Shown in pieces: positions 57,199 to 64,000 of a DNA stretch of 64,000 nucleotides. Where the stretch lies: contig CAYNBJ010000003.1 in the NCBI GenBank assembly GCA_964395835.1, forward strand, positions 103,685 through 167,684, written 5' to 3'. The notes beneath the pieces were generated by a model. The model searched no databases and had not been told where the DNA came from. It saw nothing but the letters and a program-made list of their open reading frames with translations. This stretch comes from LLD-282 sp964395835 (lineage in GTDB: Bacteria > Pseudomonadota > Gammaproteobacteria > Berkiellales > Berkiellaceae). The position numbers and the translations under genes were made by a program. Every line of letters begins with the position of its first letter. The first letter of the stretch is position 1.

Positions 57199-58980
57199 AT
57201 GATGAAACGAGTGAGACATATAGGGGCCGCTTTTTTTGCGGCCTTTTTAATATTAGCCTTAGCAACTTATCACCCCACCGATTGCTTTTTAGAAAAAAAA
57301 TGTTTGCTAAAAGCTCCTCATAATGCAGCAGGCTGGTTAGGAGCGCATTTATCACATGTCATGTATCTCTTTTTCGGATTGAGCGCATGGCTGATTCCAA
57401 TTGTGATTCTAGATGTTTTGCGTCGATACACCACTACTGCTAAATCTTTTTCTTCCACGTATCTCCTAGGTTGGTTCGGCCTGATATTGCTTTGCGCAAT
57501 TATTGCAGACTTGTTTGTCAATCCTTCTGTTGTTGCTTTAGGGACACTCCATGCTGGAGGAGTCATTGGAGCATTTTTTGCGTATCAGGGGCCTTGGATT
57601 TTTGGTTCGTATGGTTTGATCTGTGTGCTGATTGCTCTGTTTTCTCTCTCATTGTCCCTTTTGACATCGCTCAGCTTATATACAGTTTTTATGGGCTCTT
57701 TAAAGTCTCTCTGGAGTGTTTTATATACAATTTTGTTTGCTTTGACCTTTAAATCAAGCCAAAAAGAAGATAAAGTTCAGACCAGTCCCATTTTGAAAGA
57801 CATAGCTTTTCCAGTGGAAAAAAATGCTAGTTTTGATGATCAAATAGATACGCATTTACAAGAGATGGGCAAAAAAATTATCTCAAAGCTGAAAGAGTAT
57901 GGAATTTCCTCTAAGATTCAGGATATTCGACCAGGTCCTGTTTTAATTCGTTTTGAATGTCTTTTGGCTGCAGGTGAACGGAGTCAAAAAGTTGCTGCTC
58001 TCGCTCAAGATTTAGCACGTGGTTTAAAAGTTGAAAGACTGAGCGTTGTGCATAATATTCCTGGCAAGCCTACGATAGCAATAGAAATTCCCCAAGAAAA
58101 GAGAGAGTCCATTCCCTTTTACCCCCTTTTATCCGCGATACCCAAAAGTTATTGTCTGCCTTTAGCTTTGGGAGTGGACTCGCAGGGGCAGCCTGTTATT
58201 GTAGATTTGGCCTCTTTACCACATCTGTTAGTGGCAGGAGCGACAGGATCGGGAAAATCAGTCGCCATGAATGTCATGCTCATGAGCCTGATGAGTTCTT
58301 TAGGCCCAGATCGTTTAAAATGTGTTTTGATTGATCCAAAAATTTTAGAATTCGCTTTGTATCAAAATCGGGCTCATTTAGCTATCCCTGTTGTTACGGA
58401 ATCCAAGCATGCAATCGCTGTTTTATATTGGTGTGTTGATGAAATGCAAAAACGCTACAATATTTTAGCACAAAAGGGCTTTCAGCATATTCGAGATTAT
58501 CACAAGAGCTCACCTGCGGCACAAAGTGAAATGCCGTATTGGGTGATTATTGTCGATGAGTTGGCTGATTTAATGTTGATGACCAAAAAAGCAGCAGAAG
58601 AGCCTATTGCTCGCTTGGCACAAAAAGCACGTGCTTGTGGGATTCATCTTATTCTTGCAACACAACGACCTTCAGTCGATGTGATTACGGGATTAATAAA
58701 AGCTAATATTCCAGCAAGAATTTCGTTTGCAGTTTCATCTAAGATTGATTCTAGAACAATTTTAGATAGTTCAGGAGCAGAGGACTTGCTAGGCATGGGA
58801 GATAGCTATTTTCTCAGGCCAAATGGCCAAAATTTGTTAAGATTACATGGAGCATTTATCAGTGATGCACAACGTAAAGAATGGATAGATCAGCTTTCAT
58901 CTAAGGTCTCTTCTTACCCTAATAGTATTGATGAAATTGTTCGGCGTTATAATTCAGATATTTTTGATGAAGATTCTTAG
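57199..58980 (+). CDS. ftsK: DNA translocase FtsK, short form lacking gamma domain
   Basis: 593 residues. Four N-terminal transmembrane helices (about 5-175) tether it to the division site. The alpha/beta RecA-like motor has Walker A GATGSGKS (about 347), Walker B WVIIVDELADLM and HLILATQRPSVDVITGLIK. The protein stops about 35 residues after GMGDSYFLRPNG, so the ~60-residue winged-helix gamma domain that reads KOPS and activates XerCD is missing. The long Pro/Gln-rich linker of E. coli FtsK is also absent. DNA pumping is probable; oriented pumping and Xer activation are doubtful. Confidence 0.93.
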   Translation: MMKRVRHIGAAFFAAFLILALATYHPTDCFLEKKCLLKAPHNAAGWLGAHLSHVMYLFFGLSAWLIPIVILDVLRRYTTTAKSFSSTYLLGWFGLILLCAIIADLFVNPSVVALGTLHAGGVIGAFFAYQGPWIFGSYGLICVLIALFSLSLSLLTSLSLYTVFMGSLKSLWSVLYTILFALTFKSSQKEDKVQTSPILKDIAFPVEKNASFDDQIDTHLQEMGKKIISKLKEYGISSKIQDIRPGPVLIRFECLLAAGERSQKVAALAQDLARGLKVERLSVVHNIPGKPTIAIEIPQEKRESIPFYPLLSAIPKSYCLPLALGVDSQGQPVIVDLASLPHLLVAGATGSGKSVAMNVMLMSLMSSLGPDRLKCVLIDPKILEFALYQNRAHLAIPVVTESKHAIAVLYWCVDEMQKRYNILAQKGFQHIRDYHKSSPAAQSEMPYWVIIVDELADLMLMTKKAAEEPIARLAQKARACGIHLILATQRPSVDVITGLIKANIPARISFAVSSKIDSRTILDSSGAEDLLGMGDSYFLRPNGQNLLRLHGAFISDAQRKEWIDQLSSKVSSYPNSIDEIVRRYNSDIFDEDS

Positions 58981-59072
58981 GCAGATTGCTAAATAAAAAA
59001 ATGTGAAAACTTCTAAAAAATTCTCTTTCTCATGGCGACAAAAGATTGCCTTATATGAAATAATAGATTTTA

Positions 59073-59078
59073 TATAAT
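59073..59078 (+). promoter_or_regulatory. Possible -10 box for serS
   Basis: A perfect TATAAT within a very AT-rich stretch, about 22 bases before the serS start. The -35 is poor (TTATAT, 16-base spacing). Confidence 0.35.
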
Positions 59079-59100
59079 ATAGATTCTATAAGGTATAATT

Positions 59101-60393
59101 GTGATTGATATTAAAATTCTGAGATCTCAGAAAGAGGCCGTAATACACGGATATCGTTCTCGTGGCATGGATTTAGATTGGGATCATTTTTTTAGTCTCG
59201 ATCAAGACTACCAGCGTCTTTCTGCGGAAAAGCAACATTTACAAACTCGTCGGAATGCATTATCTGCAGAAATCGGAAAAATACGCTCACAGCAAGGAGA
59301 GACTCTATTGCTAGAACAAGAGGTCAGTATTGTGAACGCTGATCTGGATATGATCGACAGAACACTTTCTGCAGTCAGTCAGCAGTGGGAATCTTTTTTG
59401 GAATCTTTACCAAACCTACCATCTCATTTAACACCGATAGGAAGCGGCGAAGAAGAGAATGTTGTTCTCAAAGAAGTCGGCAGCATTGCGCGATCTTCTG
59501 GTGTGGATCATAGTGACTTGTTGGCACAAGCGGGATTGTTATTGCATTCTGAAGCTGCTGCTCTATCAGGCACACGTTTTTCTGTTTTAAAAGGAAATGT
59601 CGTTAAACTGCAGAGAGCCTTAATTACCTATATGCTCGATTTTCATGAAAAACATGGTCGTTACGAAGAATATTATGTTCCTTATCTCGTGCATCCAAAA
59701 GCTCTGTTTGGAACAGGGCAGTTACCTAAATTTGAGCAAGATTTGTTCTCGGTTGGTCAAGATAAAAATCATTATCTCATCCCAACAGCAGAAGTGCCAT
59801 TGACAAATTTGGTAGCAGATAAAATTTTGAAAAATGAAGATCTACCTTTACGGATGATGGCACATACTCCCTGTTTTCGTGCTGAGGCCGGTTCATATGG
59901 TCGTGATATGAAGGGCTTTTTTAGACAGCATCAATTTGAAAAAATAGAACTTGTTCATATTATTACGCATGATCAGGTGCAGACGGAGTTTGATTTTCTG
60001 GTTCAGCATGTTTCAAATCTATTGAGCTCTTTGGAATTGCCACATCGTTTAGTTGCACTGTGTACAGGTGATATTGGCTTTGCCTCCGCAAGAACAATCG
60101 ATTTAGAGGTTTGGTTGCCAGGCCAGCAAAAGTATAGAGAAATTTCTTCATGCTCTCATTTTACAGACTTTCAGGGAAGACGCATGAAAGCGCGTCACCG
60201 CGCAGATGCGAAATCATCAACACAGTATGTGCATACACTCAATGGTTCTGGAGTCGCTGTTGGACGCGCTTTGATTGCCTTGATCGAAAATCATGCTGAT
60301 GAAAAAGGCTGCTTTATCCCACAAGCCCTCAGGCCTTATTTGAATGGCACAGAGTACTTGCTTTGGACAGATAAATCAGATTCATCTTCTTAG
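59101..60393 (+). CDS. serS: Seryl-tRNA synthetase
   Basis: 430 residues, the usual length. An N-terminal coiled-coil tRNA-binding arm (about 30-100) is followed by class II motifs: motif 2 FRAEAGSYGRDMKGFFRQHQ and motif 3 SGVAVGRALIALIEN. GTG start with AAGG seven bases upstream. The tmRNA gene begins about 70 bases after its stop. Confidence 0.96.
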   Translation: MIDIKILRSQKEAVIHGYRSRGMDLDWDHFFSLDQDYQRLSAEKQHLQTRRNALSAEIGKIRSQQGETLLLEQEVSIVNADLDMIDRTLSAVSQQWESFLESLPNLPSHLTPIGSGEEENVVLKEVGSIARSSGVDHSDLLAQAGLLLHSEAAALSGTRFSVLKGNVVKLQRALITYMLDFHEKHGRYEEYYVPYLVHPKALFGTGQLPKFEQDLFSVGQDKNHYLIPTAEVPLTNLVADKILKNEDLPLRMMAHTPCFRAEAGSYGRDMKGFFRQHQFEKIELVHIITHDQVQTEFDFLVQHVSNLLSSLELPHRLVALCTGDIGFASARTIDLEVWLPGQQKYREISSCSHFTDFQGRRMKARHRADAKSSTQYVHTLNGSGVAVGRALIALIENHADEKGCFIPQALRPYLNGTEYLLWTDKSDSSS

Positions 60394-60441
60394 ATCGATA
60401 ATCATCATGAATCATCAAGAAAGCGCAGTGTTTTTTATGAT

Positions 60442-60456
60442 TTCTTGTGATATTAT
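60442..60456 (+). promoter_or_regulatory. Extended -10 promoter of tmRNA
   Basis: TGATATTAT (60448-60456) matches the extended -10 form TGnTATAAT and ends ten bases before the mature tmRNA 5' end. No good -35 is seen, as expected for extended -10 promoters. Confidence 0.5.
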
Positions 60457-60465
60457 TGTTGGTAT

Positions 60466-60829
60466 GGGGGCGTAATGGGTTCGACGGAAATATCGAATCT
60501 CAGGGCGCATGCCGAGTATTGGGGTGTCCTCGTAAAAAATTCCCCTAAATTGCTTAAGTGCAAACTCTAAAAAACCTGCCCAAGTAGTTAAAGCTGCTTA
60601 AGGCACCATGACCATCTGAGTTTCTGTTCTTAGATGAGTTCGTGGTCACACCTAACAGACCTAAACTTTTTGGTGTATCAGCAAAAAGCGAAGGTATGAT
60701 CTGATGCTCGCGATAGAGACGCTTGGTTTTTTCTGCAATCGAATCGCTAAATTTAAGTAAAAGACTAAGCATGTAGACCTCTGTGAGGACAGTTTTCGGA
60801 CACGGGTTCAAATCCCGTCGTCTCCACCA
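60466..60829 (+). ncRNA. ssrA: Transfer-messenger RNA (tmRNA)
   Basis: A 364-base, one-piece tmRNA. The tRNA-like ends pair: GGGGGCG at the 5' end with CGTCTCC at the 3' end, followed by A and an encoded CCA. Conserved 5' sequence GGGTTCGACGG and 3' T-arm GGTTCAAATCCC are present. The tag frame begins at GCA 60560 and ends at TAA 60599-60601, encoding ANSKKPAQVVKAA. It rescues stalled ribosomes and marks the unfinished peptide for proteolysis. The one-piece form and the gcatgccgag...cctcgtaaaa segment are typical of beta/gammaproteobacteria. Confidence 0.97.
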
Positions 60830-60864
60830 CTCAATATATTGAATTATAAATACTTTCTTTAAAG

Positions 60865-60888
60865 GAAATCACTCTTAAGAGTGATTTC
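60865..60888 (+). terminator. Rho-independent terminator of tmRNA
   Basis: The palindrome GAAATCACTCTT / AAGAGTGATTTC (10-bp stem, TTAA loop) is followed by GGTTTTT, about 35 bases after the tmRNA end. Confidence 0.85.
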
Positions 60889-60918
60889 GGTTTTTAGCGA
60901 AAATGAAAATCATGAGGC

Positions 60919-61575
60919 ATGAAAAAGATGATCACTCAAGACATAACTTTAAAGTATCGAGATACGCTCAATAGTGCTCTTGATCTCCGAGACGAGATAA
61001 GAGTGTTTGATATGAGTTCAACGCAAAAGAAAGTGGTTTTTCAGCTCTATAATGCTTTTTTAACGCTTGTTGAAGATTATTTTGACCACGAGAACTCTTT
61101 GAGTGCTTTAGTCCTCGCACAGGCTGCTACCGAAACTTGCGCACATTTGCGTCTGAGCTACCGAACTAAAGATTATGCGTATTTGAGGCAATGGAGATAC
61201 TTTCATGATCTTCATCGTAAAATGACGGAGTATCAAGAGAGCTCAGAACCGTGTGTGCAAAAGCTTTCTACAGAGCTCTTAGATCGCTCAGAAGATGTTG
61301 TCGAGATTCTGTCTGTCATTGAGTCGATGATTCCGCTGAAAGAGTTGAAAAAGCAATACGCAACAACAGAGAGAGTGTTATCAGAAACAGGGCTTTTAGA
61401 AGTGTATAACTTTCTCTTTCATAATCTCTCTGCACAGATACATAGTGAAGCGTATCCCCTTGAGGCCATTTGCTCTGTAGAGAGCCATGAAGTTCTCAAT
61501 GAGTTTATAATCGCTGTTTTAGCGGAAGAAAGAGATGCTGTCAGAGACTTTTTCTTTAGAGCTACCAAAGCTTAG
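60919..61575 (+). CDS. HEPN/DUF5677-like hypothetical protein
   Basis: A 218-residue, all-helical protein with no signal or membrane helix. A mid-region (ALVLAQAATETCAHLRLSYR) and a late motif (YNFLFHNLSAQIHSEAYPLE) resemble DUF5677/HEPN-type proteins, in which a Tyr...Leu-Ser...His element follows long helices. HEPN folds include RNases and defence proteins, but the canonical Rx4-6H is not clearly present. It is the first gene after the tmRNA, a common site for inserted elements. ATG 60928 is an alternative start. Confidence 0.5.
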   Translation: MKKMITQDITLKYRDTLNSALDLRDEIRVFDMSSTQKKVVFQLYNAFLTLVEDYFDHENSLSALVLAQAATETCAHLRLSYRTKDYAYLRQWRYFHDLHRKMTEYQESSEPCVQKLSTELLDRSEDVVEILSVIESMIPLKELKKQYATTERVLSETGLLEVYNFLFHNLSAQIHSEAYPLEAICSVESHEVLNEFIIAVLAEERDAVRDFFFRATKA

Positions 61576-61590
61576 AACAGTCTAGAAGAC

Positions 61591-61675
61591 TTTTGTCAGT
61601 TTTGTCAGCTCTATGAAAGAGAAAAAGCTGTTTTTCAGGGTTTTCTACCTTGATGAACTGACAAAACTGACAAAA
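61591..61675. repeat. Perfect 18-bp inverted repeat of doubled 9-mers
   Basis: TTTTGTCAGTTTTGTCAG (61591-61608) and its exact reverse complement (61658-61675) flank 49 bases. Each arm is a tandem pair of TTTTGTCAG, so the site holds four copies of one 9-mer in two orientations. Inside the loop is a small hairpin GAAAAA-GCTG-TTTTTC. It lies between convergent genes. It could be a bidirectional terminator, a protein-binding array (iteron-like) or an element end. Confidence 0.9.
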
Positions 61676-61681
61676 TACACT

Positions 61682-62023
61682 TCAAATCCAACTTCTGTCT
61701 AAAAGTTTTTCTAAAAAATCACAGATCCAATCTCTAATGTTTGGATTAAGTCTTTGAATCCTGTCAAACAAATATTCGCAACGAGATTGCGATTTTTTTG
61801 TTAAGACATCTTCATGATTCACTTCAAATAATATGTCGGCTAGTGATGTGTTCAGGGCTTCTGCAATGACTAGCACGTAGTCTAATCGTACGCCGCCTCT
61901 AGACCCGCTCTCGATACGCTGTATAGTCATTTGTGAGCATTGGGCTAATTTTCCGAGAGCTGCTTGAGAGAGGTCTTTTTCTTTTCTTAAGCGAGCTATC
62001 ATTTTGCCAATTTTCTTGAGCAT
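61682..62023 (-). CDS. XRE-family transcriptional regulator
   Basis: A 113-residue protein. Residues about 5-65 are a Cro/C1-type helix-turn-helix (IARLRKEKDLSQAALGKLAQ, then MTIQRIESGSRG). The C-terminus is helical (LFDRIQRLNPNIRDWICDFL). Such small regulators are common in mobile and accessory DNA. The ribosome-binding site is poor. A 10-bp CATGATATCT occurs over its start codon (62021) and again at 62078, possibly autoregulatory sites. It lies directly downstream of an ANK gene on the same strand, 62 bases away. Confidence 0.85.
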   Translation of the reverse strand: MLKKIGKMIARLRKEKDLSQAALGKLAQCSQMTIQRIESGSRGGVRLDYVLVIAEALNTSLADILFEVNHEDVLTKKSQSRCEYLFDRIQRLNPNIRDWICDFLEKLLDRSWI

Positions 62024-62085
62024 GATATCTGTTTTTTTCCGGGTTATTTGGCATTGTTTCGTTCATGATAATTCTTCCATGATAT

Positions 62086-64000
62086 CTATTTTTTTTGTTT
62101 TGATGGATTCGGTCTTCTTTTGTGCTTGGGATCATCCTGATCATTGTCTGCTAAAGGTCTTTTTTCTGACCTATTCGTGCGATTGAAGATCAGCATACAA
62201 GACTGTTCATGTTGCTGCATAGACGCGTTTATCATCGATGTGTCTTTGTTATTATTTAGTAAATTGAGATCAGCACCTTGTCTCAGGAGCTGAGAGCGTA
62301 TCATAGCATCACCCTTCCGATCCGCTATGGATATAGCAGTCTCTCCATTTGCGTTTGTATATTCATTGAGTTGTGTTGCTGTGTAACGTTGAATAATCCG
62401 GCTATATCTATGCTCTATAGCTTGAAAAAGAAGAGAAATTTGAAACGCAGGTGAATCAAATGGGTTGAGAGAGCCAAAAATTGCACGTTTTTTCTCCTCA
62501 AACCTGACTGATAAATATCTCTGCTGATCAATATCATTTTCTAAAATCATCATTAAGCGTGATTCTTTGCAAGGTGTTTTGTTTAAATCTAATGATCCAG
62601 ATAAAATGTCAAAGATAATATTTTCATGAGTAATTTGCGCATTTTCGATGTATTGCTTGATCAGTTCACAATCACAATAACGTTGTTTCATAATGTCTGG
62701 ATGAAATTTGCGCTCTGTTATGTCAATTTTGAATGGGTCTTGGCCAACATCGAGTAATCTTTGAGCGTATGCAGGATGAGCAAAATATACAACCGAATCA
62801 AATATTGTGACATGTGAATGTGGATCTTGCATATGAATGTTCGCACCAGTAGCAATCAGTTCTTCTAAATACCATGTATCATTGACTTCTAACGCGTATA
62901 TCAGCACATTTTTGTTATGTTGATCTCTGATCTCAAAACTTGGGTGTGCTTTCATCAAAGATGTGAAGCACTCTTTGAGGTATGGATGCTTTATTGCCGG
63001 TGATTTTAAGAGATGCATGAGCGTAGTGCATCCATCGTTATCTTGTAGATTAATTTGTATTGGCTGTGGATGATGGTCCATCAGTATTTTAATAATATCG
63101 ATATTTCCTATCTGCATTCCAAGCATTAGAGGAGTTATGCCGCTATAGTTTTCTGGATGAAAATATGCGCCGCAGTGAATAAGTCTGCTAATCAGATCTA
63201 TGCGGGTTTTTCTAATTGCGTACATGAGGGATATAAATCCAGATCGGTTTTTCATATTCACATTTTCAGCAGCGTTTATGAGCAGGGTGAAAATTTCGAT
63301 ATTATCGATTGTAGCCGCATACATAAAAGGTGATATATCTAAAGAATCTCTAAGATTCAAATCTGAATATGGAATAAGCAATTGAATTATTTCTATGTTT
63401 TTTTGCAGGATCGCATAGACAAGCGCGGTTTCTTTTTTGTGATTTGTTGTGTTTATATTGATACCAGCGTGAATAAAGTAGCGTAAGCAATTTATTCTAT
63501 TTTCTGTAACATGATGAATCATCTGATCAGTGATATTCAAACCTAATCTTTGTAAGAAGCATAAACATTCGGCATCATAATTTTTATCTATTTGTAACCA
63601 TTGCTGCAAATAAGTAAAGACAAGCTTTCTTTCAGAATCTTCAGGCGTTGGTATTAATGCCTTTAAGCAATCAAGTTGGCCATACGTCATAGCGACCATA
63701 CAGTATCTCGCTCGAATTTCTGCATTCTCACCGTAAAATAGCGAGTTGTGCATGAATCTTTTTAAAACTTGAAGATATCCAATTTTAATAAGCAGGCATA
63801 TCGAGTGCACAAATGTATGTGTCTCTAAAGATGGATCGATGTGCTGATTACTAATATTGGCAAAGATTTCTAAAAAAATATTTTGCGAGTATTGAATATT
63901 TTTTGACCGACTATCTATTTGCCACCATCCTATAAATTCATCTAATAAGGCATCATTCTCTGGTGAGATCCACCAAAACCCGTCTTTTCTAAAATCATTT
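62086..64000 (-). CDS. Ankyrin-repeat protein, 5' end cut by window edge
   Basis: The frame is open from the right edge to a stop at 62086, giving at least 637 residues with no start inside the window. A GTG at 63810 is in frame, but the ~63 preceding codons (FWWISPENDALLDEFIGWWQ and onward) read as coding and have no stop. About eight ANK repeats cover most of the protein (ETALVYAILQKNIEIIQLLI; FISLMYAIRKTRIDLISRLI; ITPLMLGMQIGNIDIIKILM; ETAISIADRKGDAMIRSQLL). The tail is strongly basic: KRPLADNDQDDPKHKRR then NPSKQKK, a good match to a bipartite nuclear localisation signal. Likely a secreted, possibly nucleus-targeted effector (inference). Confidence 0.87.
   Translation of the reverse strand, partial: NDFRKDGFWWISPENDALLDEFIGWWQIDSRSKNIQYSQNIFLEIFANISNQHIDPSLETHTFVHSICLLIKIGYLQVLKRFMHNSLFYGENAEIRARYCMVAMTYGQLDCLKALIPTPEDSERKLVFTYLQQWLQIDKNYDAECLCFLQRLGLNITDQMIHHVTENRINCLRYFIHAGININTTNHKKETALVYAILQKNIEIIQLLIPYSDLNLRDSLDISPFMYAATIDNIEIFTLLINAAENVNMKNRSGFISLMYAIRKTRIDLISRLIHCGAYFHPENYSGITPLMLGMQIGNIDIIKILMDHHPQPIQINLQDNDGCTTLMHLLKSPAIKHPYLKECFTSLMKAHPSFEIRDQHNKNVLIYALEVNDTWYLEELIATGANIHMQDPHSHVTIFDSVVYFAHPAYAQRLLDVGQDPFKIDITERKFHPDIMKQRYCDCELIKQYIENAQITHENIIFDILSGSLDLNKTPCKESRLMMILENDIDQQRYLSVRFEEKKRAIFGSLNPFDSPAFQISLLFQAIEHRYSRIIQRYTATQLNEYTNANGETAISIADRKGDAMIRSQLLRQGADLNLLNNNKDTSMINASMQQHEQSCMLIFNRTNRSEKRPLADNDQDDPKHKRRPNPSKQKK

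Noticed and set aside
63200..63385. Plus-strand frame within the right-edge ANK gene
   Set aside because: Antisense shadow of well-formed ankyrin repeats.

Overview
The window looks like part of the chromosome of a host-associated (probably intracellular) gammaproteobacterium of moderate to low GC. Three observations support this. A one-piece tmRNA has the beta/gamma-type 5' end, which excludes the split tmRNA of alphaproteobacteria. HrpA, a fused MnmC, a DegS-like protease and a CtaA/CtaB/Sco cluster with its small companion protein fit Gammaproteobacteria. A nucleotide (ATP/ADP-type) transporter and at least nine ankyrin-repeat genes fit life inside a eukaryotic cell. Placement near Legionellales-like endosymbionts is inference; no rRNA is present to test it.

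Layout. Positions 1-17.7 kb form an accessory region of ankyrin (ANK) genes with long spacers (0.3-1.1 kb). It contains a minus-strand partial gene at the left edge, then plus-strand genes at 1242, 2294, 3623, 5412, 10130, 12956 and 15091. The genes at 5412, 10130 and 12956 are head-to-tail paralogues and are mosaics of shared blocks: 5412 and 12956 share a structured leader, 10130 and 12956 share the N-terminus, and 5412 and 10130 share the C-terminus plus 3' flank. A 100-N gap interrupts the 10130 gene within its repeats.

From 17.8 to 60.4 kb the genome is compact and housekeeping: qmcA-nfeD-tolC; a DegS-like protease; a cytochrome-oxidase assembly operon (hypothetical-ctaA-ctaB-sco); a CinA-like protein; an NTT transporter translationally coupled to an ABC-F ATPase; several membrane proteins; mnmC; a PstS-like binding protein; an ABC exporter plus serine hydrolase; glyS-tyrS-aromatic amino acid permease; hrpA; a cyclopropane-fatty-acid-synthase-like methyltransferase; an RND adaptor/pump pair; tRNA-Asn; trxB-uvrB-17 kDa lipoprotein-ftsK; and serS.

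From 60.4 kb to the right edge a second accessory segment starts directly after the tmRNA gene: a HEPN/DUF5677-like protein, a perfect 18-bp inverted repeat, an XRE regulator and another ANK gene that runs off the right edge. The NTT transporter, ANK proteins (several with basic, nuclear-localisation-like tails and aromatic amphipathic segments) and efflux systems together suggest a bacterium that draws nucleotides and amino acids from its host and secretes a variable set of ANK effectors; the secretion system itself is not in this window.
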